A stretch of 64,000 bases of DNA from Granulicella sp. L60 (GTDB taxonomy: Bacteria > Acidobacteriota > Terriglobia > Terriglobales > Acidobacteriaceae). Each line of letters begins with the position of its first letter. The stretch's first letter is position 1. A model generated the notes under the pieces. That model was not told the DNA's origin and did no database searches. It saw only the letters and a list, made by a program, of their open reading frames with translations. The translations under genes and the position numbers were made by a program. Shown here in pieces: positions 40,832-50,607 of this stretch. The stretch covers positions 258,631 through 322,630 of the forward strand of contig NZ_LMUR01000018.1 of the NCBI RefSeq assembly GCF_009765825.1, given 5' to 3'.

Positions 40832-43800
40832 TTACTGGATGGTGAGGGTAACCGAGGTGGAATGAGACAAGGAGCCTGAGGTTGCGGTGATCTGCAGGTT
40901 GTAGGTGGTTTCTGCTTGTCCGAAGAAGCCGCTGCTTGTTCCGCAGCCGCTCAGTCCGGCCATCGCGGATGCTCCGGCCACCAACAGCAACAGGGTAAAG
41001 ATCGTCCTTCCCAGTGTCTTTCCGAGGCGACGCCGTATCCCGGCAAGCGGGAGCAGCAGGAGCCCCAAGGCAACCGGAGGCAATCTACGGTGAAGCACAG
41101 TTCCAGGCTCAAGCCGCGCAACAATGGATGGAGTCTGAATGGCCAACGTCGTTGCGGGCAGGGCGGTATTGGCCGGGAACGACCAGGTGGTGCTGGTGGT
41201 TTGGGTCCACGCGGACGGAACAATGACCGCGGTTGCCCCGGAGGGGAGGCCGGTCAGGGACAAGGTGATCGGAGCGGGAAAGATCGTTCCGTTGGTGGGC
41301 AGGATGGTGAGCAGATAGTTCGCAGTGCCTCCGGGAGCCACGGTCTGCGAGGGGCTGGTTCCTGACCCACCGACATTGCTCAGGCTGAAGTCAAGGACTG
41401 TCTCCGTGATCGAGCCGCTTGTCGCTGCGCTGAAGTTGGCATCGCCGCTGTACACCGCGGTAATGGTATGGCTGCCCGCTGTCAGTGAGGAGGTGCTAAG
41501 GGCGGCCACACCCTTGGACAGGGTTCCCTGACCGAGCGGCGTGGTGCCATCCAGGAAGCTCATTGTGCCAGTGGGCGTGGATGTGGTCGACGAGACGGCT
41601 GCGGTGAAGAGAAGGGGATTGGTGAGGACCACAGAGCTGGCGCTGCTGGTGAGGGTCACCGTTGTGGTGGCCTGGCCGATATGGAGTGAGATCGTGGCCG
41701 AGGTCGAAGGGACGGCATAGTTGCTGTCGCCGCTATAGGTGATGCTGATGGTGTAGCTGCCCGGCGCTAGCGAGCTGGGGATGAGAACGGTTGCGGTCGA
41801 GCTGCTGTTTCCCGCCGTCAGCTGCAGGACTCCTGCGGCGATGCTGATGCCGGAGGCGTTGAGGATGCTGTAGCTGATGCTTCCCGAGGGTGCCGCGATG
41901 GTCGTAGAGGATGCGGTCACGGTGATCGGAGCCGAACCCGTCTGGCCCGGTGACAGGGAGACCGATTGCGCGGGACCGGTCACCGTAACGGAGGCTTTGC
42001 CCACCACGACGGTCGTGGAGGCGCTGCTGGTTGTGTACTGTCCCTCGCTGCCCGAATAGTTCGCGGTGATGGTATGAGTGCCAGTGCCGCTGAGTACGAT
42101 ACCAGTCAAGCTCGCGATTTTATTGGCAAGGTTCACTGCCGTGCCATTATTCAGTGAGGTCATGGTCGAACCAACAGTATCGGTGAAGCTGACCGAGCCG
42201 GACGGAGAGTTCGAGGTATGGCCGGTTGCGGTATCCGCCACAGTTGCAGTAATCGTCACGGGTTGGCCAACGACCAGGGAGGTTGGACTGGCGGCCACCG
42301 TGGTTGCGGTGCTGTCGCTCGAATTCAGGCCGGTGCCACTTACAGAGACCTGCTCGGTGCTTCCGGAAACGTTGAGAGTGTTGTTGGCGACGTTAATGCC
42401 AGCGCTAAGACTGCCCGCCGACTGCGGCGTGAAGTTGACCGAGACGTCGCACACCGTTCTGGGCAACAGCGAGGTGGAAGAGGCGCAGGGATTGGTATCG
42501 TTGCCGTTGCTGGAGAAATTAGCGGTGTAGGTGGGATTGGCGGAGAAGGCCAGAGGCTGGTCTCCGAGGTTGGTCACGGTTGCTGTTTGAGTACCGTCCG
42601 TAGTGTCGGTCGTTCCTGTACCGGTTGGGGTGGGGAATGTCAGTAGCGCGCCCGAGACGTTGACGAAGACGAGGCGGTTGTTGGTAAAGTCCGGAATATA
42701 GATATTTCCGACCGGATCCACCGTTACCCCAAAGATTGAGGAGCCAAGGCTGGATGGGCTCGGCAGTCCGCTTAGGCTAAGGACCGACGCTACTCCTGCG
42801 GTTGTGATCTTCACAATCCGATTGTTGTTCGAGTCTACGATGTAGATATTTCCCATCGCATCCGCGGTCACGCCCTGCGGATTGCTGATCGAGGGAGTGA
42901 TGTTTTCCGGAATGTCTAATGCAGAGGCGACGCCTGCGGCAGTTACCTTGATGATGCTGTTGTTGTTCTGGCTCCGGGCCGCCGCGTAGATGTTGCCCTG
43001 GGAATCGATCGTCAGGCCGGTAAGCGTGCTTCCAGTGAAGCTATAGCTGCCAGTAGGAATCACTGTTCCAATGCCCGTCGAGGTCGATCCGGAGACGAAC
43101 AAGGACGAGACTTCGAGAATCCGGCCACCGGTGAAGTCCGCGATATACAGATTTCCGGAAGCATCGAAGGCCAGTGCGGTGGGGAAGCCCAGCACTTGAG
43201 AAAGGCCAGTGATGTTCAACGCCGAGACAACACCACCCGGCGTTACGACCAGAATGCGGCTGTTCTCGTGATCGCCGATAAACAGATTGCCGGAGCCATC
43301 GACAGCGACCCCGGTGATGTTATGCACCGCTATACTTCCAGGTGTGCCCAGGCTCACCACCGTGGCGCTACCGCCGCCGGCGGGAATCCTGGTTACATTC
43401 GTACCGGTGTAATCGCCAACGTATATATTGCCTGCTCCATCCAGAGCGACCTGGTACGGATTGGAGAGGATCAGACCGCCGGTGCCGATCACCGTCCCCA
43501 TGTTGGGAGACAGAGCCGCTACAGGGGCATCGCCAAATCCGTACAGCGGAACGGTAAAGACAGGATTCGAATCCGGATCATAAAGCACCAGCGATCCGTT
43601 GCGCAGGCCGGGAGCTGTGGGCAGAAAACTGACCTGCACCGTGCAATAGGTAACCGATGGCGCACCACTGCAGGTGGTGTTGGCACCGTTGACGATCTGA
43701 AAATCAAGATTCTGCGTGCCGAAGGTAAACGCGTTCACGCTTCCCAGGTTTTCGACCGGGAATCCTACGGAGAAGCTCAGGATGAACGAAGTTGGAGTTG

Positions 43801-44797
43801 AAGAACCGAGGCTGATATGACCAAAGCCAACCGCTGTCTTGTTCAACGATGAGGAACTCTCCACACCTGTAGATAGATTCACAACCAGGGCTCGGCTGTC
43901 GCCAGTGTCGGCAACATAAACTCCGCCGAATACATCGACTGCAACTCCCAGAGGCCCGCTGAGTGTCGTGCCCTGGAGGAAGACCGAGTTCAGCAACACA
44001 TTGCCATTGCCTGTCGTGTCTACGTCGACGACACGGTTGTGGCCCGTATCGGTGATAAAGATGTTGCCGACGCGATCCACGGCGACGCCGCTCGGATTAC
44101 TCAGGGCAGGGTCCAACTCTCCTGTGCTGAAGACAACGCCCGTGGTGCTTCCCGATGCAACCGTCACAATGCGATTGTTCGCGGAGTCGGCGATATAGAG
44201 CTTTCCAGATGTGTCCACCGCCAGCCCCTTCGGAGAGCTGAGCGTAGAGGCTCCTGAGGAAACGGTGACGGTGAGAGCGGCTGAGCCTCCGGAAGTTACC
44301 TCAACGATGCGATTGTTGCCGGTATCGCCGATGAAGAGATCTCCGGCCTGGTCCAACGCTACACCTTGCGGAGCGTTCAGCGTCACGCTCCCCGTATTGA
44401 CTACGGCGCCAGCCCCGGAGGGGCTAACCTTAACGACGCGGCTGTTGCTCGTGTCCGCAAGATAGAGGTTGCCCGCACCGTCGATCGCGATGCTGGACAG
44501 AGAACCCAGTGCCGGGCTCAACCCACTGATCGTAAGCACCGACGCAGTCCCCTGTGCATTCACTTCCACGATTCGTCCGCTTCCACTGATCGTATCGGCG
44601 ATGAATATGTCGCCTGCGGAGTCCACCACGATACCGGAGGGAGAGCTCAGGGTAACGCTTCCACCTGTGTTGATCGTTTGAACATTTCCTTGAAATGTAA
44701 GGCTGAACGACGCATGGGCAACTTGTGCAGCGGTGAGAAGAAACAGACAAGCCGAGGCAGACGCAGCGCTGCGTAATCGCAAACCTAAGAACAACAT
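40832..44797 (-). CDS. Giant secreted NHL-repeat / Ig-like repeat protein with C-terminal anchor
   Basis: A 1321-residue protein with a signal peptide (1-29, ending AHA). Residues about 40-700 contain at least twelve NHL units with the pattern 'P-GVAVD--GN-YIADT-NNRIV' (for example SPSGIVVDSAGDIFIADT, APQGVALDQAGDLFIGDTGN), split by a choice-of-anchor-like segment (SVTYCTVQVSFLPTAPGLRN). Residues about 830-1130 hold Ig-like domain 3 repeats (GQPVTITATVADTATG; LTAGSHTITAVYSGDANFSA). The end has LPLAGIRRRLGKTLG, a hydrophobic helix and SGCGTSS. Acidobacteria often carry many such proteins; adhesion or carbohydrate binding is suspected but unproven. Confidence 0.85.
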   Translation of the reverse strand: MLFLGLRLRSAASASACLFLLTAAQVAHASFSLTFQGNVQTINTGGSVTLSSPSGIVVDSAGDIFIADTISGSGRIVEVNAQGTASVLTISGLSPALGSLSSIAIDGAGNLYLADTSNSRVVKVSPSGAGAVVNTGSVTLNAPQGVALDQAGDLFIGDTGNNRIVEVTSGGSAALTVTVSSGASTLSSPKGLAVDTSGKLYIADSANNRIVTVASGSTTGVVFSTGELDPALSNPSGVAVDRVGNIFITDTGHNRVVDVDTTGNGNVLLNSVFLQGTTLSGPLGVAVDVFGGVYVADTGDSRALVVNLSTGVESSSSLNKTAVGFGHISLGSSTPTSFILSFSVGFPVENLGSVNAFTFGTQNLDFQIVNGANTTCSGAPSVTYCTVQVSFLPTAPGLRNGSLVLYDPDSNPVFTVPLYGFGDAPVAALSPNMGTVIGTGGLILSNPYQVALDGAGNIYVGDYTGTNVTRIPAGGGSATVVSLGTPGSIAVHNITGVAVDGSGNLFIGDHENSRILVVTPGGVVSALNITGLSQVLGFPTALAFDASGNLYIADFTGGRILEVSSLFVSGSTSTGIGTVIPTGSYSFTGSTLTGLTIDSQGNIYAAARSQNNNSIIKVTAAGVASALDIPENITPSISNPQGVTADAMGNIYIVDSNNNRIVKITTAGVASVLSLSGLPSPSSLGSSIFGVTVDPVGNIYIPDFTNNRLVFVNVSGALLTFPTPTGTGTTDTTDGTQTATVTNLGDQPLAFSANPTYTANFSSNGNDTNPCASSTSLLPRTVCDVSVNFTPQSAGSLSAGINVANNTLNVSGSTEQVSVSGTGLNSSDSTATTVAASPTSLVVGQPVTITATVADTATGHTSNSPSGSVSFTDTVGSTMTSLNNGTAVNLANKIASLTGIVLSGTGTHTITANYSGSEGQYTTSSASTTVVVGKASVTVTGPAQSVSLSPGQTGSAPITVTASSTTIAAPSGSISYSILNASGISIAAGVLQLTAGNSSSTATVLIPSSLAPGSYTISITYSGDSNYAVPSTSATISLHIGQATTTVTLTSSASSVVLTNPLLFTAAVSSTTSTPTGTMSFLDGTTPLGQGTLSKGVAALSTSSLTAGSHTITAVYSGDANFSAATSGSITETVLDFSLSNVGGSGTSPSQTVAPGGTANYLLTILPTNGTIFPAPITLSLTGLPSGATAVIVPSAWTQTTSTTWSFPANTALPATTLAIQTPSIVARLEPGTVLHRRLPPVALGLLLLPLAGIRRRLGKTLGRTIFTLLLLVAGASAMAGLSGCGTSSGFFGQAETTYNLQITATSGSLSHSTSVTLTIQ

Positions 44798-45324
44798 GGA
44801 GTTAGCCTTCGAGCGGAGTCAGGTCCGCAAAGAATAGATTGTGCCAGTTTGTTTATACGGGCGCCAAAACACTCTTAATATCACCCGTTGGTGTTATATG
44901 GCTGTATTGAGGCCGTTTCTGGCCCATTTTGGAAATGCAGGCCAGATCGCAATCCGTCATGACCTCCAATTCGATCCAGCGGCTTGGAGATCCGCTTCCT
45001 TTGTCTAAAGGACCGGATGCTGGGACAGGAAACTTGTGCGAAGCTCCGTGTCGCGGAAGGCCTCTGTTCCTCCGGCCCTTAGTGTGGAGAGAGCACCTGC
45101 AACATTACCCGACGGAGCGGAGCGCATTCTCTCCTTTGAGATGCAAGGAGGACAGGGGACGCCCAATCCCGGCCTCCTTGTTGAACGACGGGCGCCGCGT
45201 GAACCGCATTTGACGACGATCATTTGGACGCGGGTAGAGAGCGCATCGAGAGCCTGCTCGAGGATGTTCTGCGAAAGGTCTATCGCGACAATGCACTCTG
45301 ATTGTTGCCTGTCATAGAGTAAGT
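44798..45324. other. Gap with no supported gene
   Basis: Promoter side of the NHL/Ig gene. Overlapping frames on both strands around 45005-45317 have no ribosome-binding site and no domain, and each is the antisense of another. Confidence 0.5.
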
Positions 45325-47973
45325 TTAGTGATTGATCTTCGGACGCTCTGCCTTATCGAATTTAACAATAATTTTGGCTGGCACATAGGGGTTAGTAGCA
45401 TCCGCCGATTGTGACTTAGCGGCATCAACGCGGATGGCGTACATGCCGAGAGCACTTTGCGTGATGGCTCCGCCTTCTACCGATGCAAGCTTCCACACGG
45501 TGCTGAGCGTCAGTATCTGATCTCCGCCAGATCTTACCCAGGTATCAACGGTGAGGATGTTCTCGTCGAGATGAACTGTTTTGACCTTCACCCCTGAGCT
45601 CGACGTGCCAATTTGTGGGTGCGTCGAATTGACACCTACCTGCACACCACCGCTATATGCGATCCGACAAGTCGTGATGCCTTTAGCGACTGGAAACGAA
45701 ACACTCGCATGTTGATCTTGCTCATGTGCTTCACTATGTACTTCAAGTCTAGTTTTATCTTTCGATGAGCTAATTAGTGTCGCACCTTCTATCGCGGCGC
45801 CGAGTGGTATCTCAGGATTGAACGTGAACGATAAGGTATCGCCGCTGCTCTCGATCTTCGCTTCAATGCCGGTGGAGTCGCGTTTGATCTGAAGATGTAG
45901 AACTGACTCACCTGCGCGAACATTGCCGATTGATAACTCGTTCCATTGGGCTGGGAGGTGAGGGGAGAAGCTCAGATGATTTTTGCCTGATTCAATGTTT
46001 AGGCCTAGAAGACCATTCACTGCTGCGTGTAGAAATCCCGCAGAGGACCAGGTTTGTTCAGGGACCGACTCGATCTGCGGGTGGTAGAAGTCGCCTGCGA
46101 GTACTTCGTGGATATGACCACGTGCGTCGAGTGTGCTCCAGGGAATCAGCGAACTCCATATCTGCCATGCGGTCAGTGGGCGATCCTGTTGCCAGAATGT
46201 GTTGGCTACTACCGACGATCCGAGTGCCGAGACACTGCCGGCCGCGTAGGAGTTGGGATCGAATCTTAAAGACAGCGAGGACATGCTGCGTGTGCCCCAG
46301 TCGGTCTGAAAGTTCGGAGACGCCAATTGGTCGAGAGCCTCAGCAGTTTGCTGGGGCGAGAAGACTCCCTGCGAGAGAATACCGCTCGGACTTGGTCGTT
46401 GGTCGTAGATTGGCTGACCGCTGATGGTGTGGCCAGCGAGCCAGTAATTATGGGTCGAATCCCAATTCCCACGAGCAATCGAAGCGCGTGCAGTAGACGC
46501 GGCACGTTCGGCCAGATCTGCTTTGGGTGATCCCATGATGCGCGCCATCTGTGCGAAAGAAGATGATGCTGTAACCCAGCTTGACGATAGTCCGAGATCG
46601 TCGCGCATGCGATCCTGCTCGTTGCCGCCCTCCCGTCCGAGCGGAATGCTGGGTAGCCCGGTTGGAGAATCGATCAGCGACTCACAGTAGGTATAAGCCA
46701 TCTGAATATTATTCCAATTGGCCTTCAAAAATTCGGTATCTCCACTTACTCGCACATAGTTTGCGAAGCTGGCCAAATAGTCGAACGTTATATCTACATG
46801 GACATACATGTAAGGATATTTATTCTTCCAATCTATGAGTGCAGCACTCTGAGATAGTTCGTGCCAGATCATGCCATTACTTTTGTCTTGATACTTCGTA
46901 ATAAATGCTAGTTCTTCTCGTGCCCGGGCGTACTCCCCAGCTGCTACCAGCGCATCGGTAGCAACGAGGCCGTCACCAGCGAAGAACCATGCATACTGCG
47001 GTCGACGTCCTGCTCGCGACGGACCATAGCCTGCGATCTCCCCGCAACCGAGCGACTCATTACAGACCCACGCTTGATCAAGCGCGATGATGGACCAGCG
47101 CAGTGCACGATTCAACTCTGAATCAGGTGTCTCAATCTGCAGCGTATTTGCCAGTAGGTCGTTGTAGTGTTTCACTGCAGTCTTGCGAAGCGCAGCCTCT
47201 TGTCGTTCCAGCCGCTGGATAATAGCGTCGTCAGGCTCAGTGTGCGGAGGATTGTAGCCGATGAAAACAGAAGCTGCTCTTGTGCCGTCGGTCTGTACTC
47301 GAGGCTTCAACACCATGGCTTTTAGCGCATTGTCCCCGGAGGGCTGAATCGTTCGATTCCCATTTGGGTCGTGGAGTGTGGCTTCGGGCGATGCGATTAC
47401 AGCAGAGAATCCATGGAGGGGCTCGCTAATAGAGTAGCCCGATTTTTTTTCGTTCCACTGTGTACTCTGGCCACCTAGCGCGCCTGGCCACATGAGATTC
47501 AACGATGGGTGGAACTGGATCTGAACTGAAATATCACGCCGACCTTCGGCTTGATAACTAAAGATTGCCCCAGGTTCATCGAGAGGAACGAAGATCCGCT
47601 CTTGAACGACAAAGTCGTCACCGACGTAGGTGCGTATCACTTCATCAGGGCGATACTCGACGCGTTGCAGAAGACTTGCTCCAGAGATCGGCTGAGTCTG
47701 ATCGCTTGGTAGGAAGCTGACTTGATAGTCGCTGACGATCTGCAACGGGTAGGCCCAGACCTCCAAACCGCTTGCGGGGTAACCCATGACGACGGACTTA
47801 CGGCCATGCACGGCGATGAAGTGCTGTGACCCAGTATCCGTACTGGAGGTTATCTCGGAGCTGCTAAGGTCTACGGTGGCAACGGTGTTTTGTGCGGCCA
47901 TAAAAGTTATGAGTTGCAGACACCCAGCTACACAGAGCAGCAGAGATACGGAGCGAGGCATTCTCATCTTCAT
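45325..47973 (-). CDS. Secreted (alpha/alpha)6 glycosidase, amylo-alpha-1,6-glucosidase-like
   Basis: An 882-residue protein with a signal peptide (ending FMAAQ). The N-terminal beta-sandwich (residues about 35-270) is followed by a six-hairpin catalytic domain: ELNRALRWSIIALDQAWVCN, YAWFFAGDGLVATDALVAAG, DKSNGMIWHELSQSAALIDW, DYLASFANYVRVSGDTEFLK. This matches the debranching-enzyme fold (GDE_C). The usual W-F-x-R-D motif reads FFAGDG here, with Gly for the Arg kept in the next gene's product. The C-terminal 250 residues are an extra beta domain. It overlaps the stop of the upstream paralog by one base (TAATG), so the pair is co-translated. The glycan cut is unknown. Confidence 0.78.
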   Translation of the reverse strand: MKMRMPRSVSLLLCVAGCLQLITFMAAQNTVATVDLSSSEITSSTDTGSQHFIAVHGRKSVVMGYPASGLEVWAYPLQIVSDYQVSFLPSDQTQPISGASLLQRVEYRPDEVIRTYVGDDFVVQERIFVPLDEPGAIFSYQAEGRRDISVQIQFHPSLNLMWPGALGGQSTQWNEKKSGYSISEPLHGFSAVIASPEATLHDPNGNRTIQPSGDNALKAMVLKPRVQTDGTRAASVFIGYNPPHTEPDDAIIQRLERQEAALRKTAVKHYNDLLANTLQIETPDSELNRALRWSIIALDQAWVCNESLGCGEIAGYGPSRAGRRPQYAWFFAGDGLVATDALVAAGEYARAREELAFITKYQDKSNGMIWHELSQSAALIDWKNKYPYMYVHVDITFDYLASFANYVRVSGDTEFLKANWNNIQMAYTYCESLIDSPTGLPSIPLGREGGNEQDRMRDDLGLSSSWVTASSSFAQMARIMGSPKADLAERAASTARASIARGNWDSTHNYWLAGHTISGQPIYDQRPSPSGILSQGVFSPQQTAEALDQLASPNFQTDWGTRSMSSLSLRFDPNSYAAGSVSALGSSVVANTFWQQDRPLTAWQIWSSLIPWSTLDARGHIHEVLAGDFYHPQIESVPEQTWSSAGFLHAAVNGLLGLNIESGKNHLSFSPHLPAQWNELSIGNVRAGESVLHLQIKRDSTGIEAKIESSGDTLSFTFNPEIPLGAAIEGATLISSSKDKTRLEVHSEAHEQDQHASVSFPVAKGITTCRIAYSGGVQVGVNSTHPQIGTSSSGVKVKTVHLDENILTVDTWVRSGGDQILTLSTVWKLASVEGGAITQSALGMYAIRVDAAKSQSADATNPYVPAKIIVKFDKAERPKINH

Positions 47974-50498
47974 TACCAGCGAATCGTGACTGTCTTCTGT
48001 ACATAGCCATCGACATCCCCAGAGGCCGCGGGAAACGCAACGTTCAATTTAGACCTACCATCGAAGACCGTGGACAACTCTGCGTTTTCCGCGTGCGGAC
48101 GTAACCGAGATTCATTGACGCGAATGGACATGCTCTGCGCGGATAATGCGGGAGCAGCCAGGAGCAGCGTGATCGATCGGTCATCGTACTGCTCTTTGAG
48201 CACCTTCATCTGGTGCGTCTCCGATCCAAAACTTGGTAGCTCGTGGCCGGTGTACACCTCAATCGGCTTTAGTGGCAGACGAAGCATTCCGTGGTCTTCC
48301 TTAGCTCCATCGATGTGCGACACGAGATGCAAGCCCGTGGCGGCTGGCCCAGTTGCTCTGACCACGAGAGACTGGCCTTCTCTACTAAAAGTGAGATCGA
48401 GTTGCGAGTCGCCGAAAGGAACGTGGTGAATGGTGGCCGTGTTCCAGTCTGCCGGAAGATGAGGGGTTACTGTGAGCGTATGATGTGGCACATCCCATTC
48501 CACGCCGAACATGCCACGCATGATCGGAGAGATGACCATGGCCGACGACCATAACTGATGTGCCGTGCTGCGGCCAAGCACCTGGTAGAAACGTCCGGAG
48601 AGCAGTTCAGTTGTTGCGCCAAGATCCTGCGACCAGGTAAGGTCGGCATTCTGCATCAGGTGCGCATAGGCGGAGAGCGAGTGGCCGGCTCGATATTCAG
48701 CAACGGAGACCCAGCCCGTGAACAGAGGCCACACCGATCCCTGATGGTAGCTGATGGGATCATAGAAGCTGACCTTGTCACTCAGGATGCGCGTACCCCA
48801 GTCTGTCGAGAACTCGCTGGAGGCCCACTGCTGCAGCATCGGTTCAGCATGCTTCAACTTATAGGTTCCGTCCCACCATGCCACGGATGGAAAGATAGTC
48901 GGGGTGTTGTCCGTCGTGCCGTCCTCATTGTGACTGAAGGCGTAGAAGCTTGTTTGTGGAAGATAGTATTCCTGCTCGATGACCTGCCGCAGATGCTGTG
49001 CGCGCTGATCGGCCTGTGCCGCAAGATCATCGTGTCCGCTGATTCGTGCGAGGTTAGCGAAGGCGGCGCTTGCCTGGGCGTCGAGGGTCGCGAGGTAGAT
49101 CTCCTGGTGGGGCATGCTCGGTATCCATGATTCGACCCAGCCTGAGCCGACAGTATTGTTATAGATGCCGTCGCTCGAATCATGCGAGGTCTCGTACTTC
49201 CAAGCCAGCTCGAGTTGGCTCCAGTGCGAGGTTACGAAATCTTTGTCGCCGGTGATGTCAAAGTAATCCTTGACGATCATCTGCAGCAGGGGCGTGGCAT
49301 CGCTCGAAGCATACTCATAAGGTAGCGACTTCCAGTCGACTAAGTCGGCGGTCTGAGACCACTCGTGAATCATCCTGCCGTCGGCTCCCTGGCGGCGAAG
49401 CAGAAATTCAATCTCTGATTTGAAGGTGGAAGTGTCCCCATAGCTATTCACCGCGTATAGCGACCATAGGGCGTCACGTCCGAAGAACCATCCAAAGCCC
49501 GGGCGAGCTGCATCTCCGGAGCCGACAAAGCCTGCGGTGAGTGCCTCTTCCTTCAGGTCAGGCGTAGTCTTTACACGTAACTGGTCGATGGCTGCGACCG
49601 CCCAGGTAAATGCTTCGTTCAGCTTCTGGTCGGGAGTGTCTATGCTGGTGTGAGTTGCCAGCAGATTGCGATAGTAAGCCTCATTTTTTGTGAAGAGCGA
49701 CTGCGCGGATTGATTCAGCGAAGTAAGTGCATCTCCAAGAGCAGCCTTATTTGCGGTCTGCTCCGTACTACCAAAGCTCATCAGTAGAGGAAAGAGCTTG
49801 TTGCCGTCTTTTGCGGGATCGTAGTGCAGAACAAACTGTAGCGGCCAGGAACTCGCGCGCTCCTGATATGGAGCAAGTATTCCCGATTGAGCACCGGGCA
49901 TCGCCAATGCGGCTGCGTTGTCTGGCAGATTGAGATGCAAAACGTAGTAGCCAGATTCTTTTCCGGTCGCTACCCACTCCGGCGAGGGAACATCGTCAGA
50001 CGCCGCCGGCCACATTCTCTGCATCACCGGGTGAAGGCTGAAGGTGAGCGTCATCGGACGGATGGATTCGATCTGAAAGAAGACGAGCACGCCCGCCTGA
50101 TCCGCAGACTCCTTGGGAGCGATCATGATCTGGCGAATGGTGAAGTTAGCGTGCGAGTAGGTAATGGTTGTCGCGTCTGGTTGCACATCGATCCATGCGG
50201 CATGATCGTTCACGTCGATGGGAACGGCATAGTCCTGCATGTTGGCGGTGATCTTCATTCCACTGAAGATCTTCCATGGAAAGAGCCACGCCTCGAAGCT
50301 TCCATCCTGTTGGCCGAGTAACGCACCACGCGGCCCTAGAACGGAGAATGGCTTAGTAGGTACAGCTTCACGCGAGATAAGAGGTAGATCAGATGCTTTC
50401 GTAGGAAACGCCGGCAGTGCAGACAAAGGCGCAATCGAAGTCTGCGACAGACCCGCAGTCGAACATAGAAATAACAGAAGTGCTGCCAGTCGTGTCAT
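47973..50498 (-). CDS. Secreted (alpha/alpha)6 glycosidase, amylo-alpha-1,6-glucosidase-like, first of tandem pair
   Basis: An 841-residue protein from ATG 50498 (TTG 50510 would add four residues). Signal peptide to about residue 20 (CSTAGLSQT). It has the same plan as the following gene: N-terminal beta-sandwich, then a six-hairpin domain with LNEAFTWAVAAIDQLRVKTT, FGWFFGRDALWSLYAVNSYG, GADGRMIHEWSQTADLVDWK, and a C-terminal beta domain. The W-F-F-x-R-D-A motif and the MIHEWSQ motif are intact, so this copy is the more typical enzyme. The pair lies between two TonB receptor genes and close to GH115, consistent with a surface glycan-use operon. Confidence 0.8.
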   Translation of the reverse strand: MTRLAALLLFLCSTAGLSQTSIAPLSALPAFPTKASDLPLISREAVPTKPFSVLGPRGALLGQQDGSFEAWLFPWKIFSGMKITANMQDYAVPIDVNDHAAWIDVQPDATTITYSHANFTIRQIMIAPKESADQAGVLVFFQIESIRPMTLTFSLHPVMQRMWPAASDDVPSPEWVATGKESGYYVLHLNLPDNAAALAMPGAQSGILAPYQERASSWPLQFVLHYDPAKDGNKLFPLLMSFGSTEQTANKAALGDALTSLNQSAQSLFTKNEAYYRNLLATHTSIDTPDQKLNEAFTWAVAAIDQLRVKTTPDLKEEALTAGFVGSGDAARPGFGWFFGRDALWSLYAVNSYGDTSTFKSEIEFLLRRQGADGRMIHEWSQTADLVDWKSLPYEYASSDATPLLQMIVKDYFDITGDKDFVTSHWSQLELAWKYETSHDSSDGIYNNTVGSGWVESWIPSMPHQEIYLATLDAQASAAFANLARISGHDDLAAQADQRAQHLRQVIEQEYYLPQTSFYAFSHNEDGTTDNTPTIFPSVAWWDGTYKLKHAEPMLQQWASSEFSTDWGTRILSDKVSFYDPISYHQGSVWPLFTGWVSVAEYRAGHSLSAYAHLMQNADLTWSQDLGATTELLSGRFYQVLGRSTAHQLWSSAMVISPIMRGMFGVEWDVPHHTLTVTPHLPADWNTATIHHVPFGDSQLDLTFSREGQSLVVRATGPAATGLHLVSHIDGAKEDHGMLRLPLKPIEVYTGHELPSFGSETHQMKVLKEQYDDRSITLLLAAPALSAQSMSIRVNESRLRPHAENAELSTVFDGRSKLNVAFPAASGDVDGYVQKTVTIRW

Positions 50499-50562
50499 GT
50501 AATCGCTCAAACATCATCAGTGGGCTCAGCCACGTTAAATAAAGGGCTTCATAGAGCACAGA

Positions 50563-50598
50563 TTAAAAGGGAGGAGCGAGCCGGCTGGCCCGCTCCCT
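50563..50598 (-). terminator. Rho-independent terminator of second TonB receptor
   Basis: On the minus strand GGGAGCG pairs with CGCTCC-T-CCC across a GC-rich loop, followed by TTTTAATC. It lies about 10 bases past the stop at 50608. Confidence 0.8.
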
Positions 50599-50607
50599 TG
50601 TCTGTTG

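Noticed and set aside
43196..43801. 201-codon plus-strand frame
   Set aside because: Antisense of the NHL-repeat gene; reflects the repeat periodicity.
45005..45317. Overlapping frames on both strands in the gap before the glycosidase stop
   Set aside because: They are mutual antisense, lack ribosome-binding sites and show no domain.
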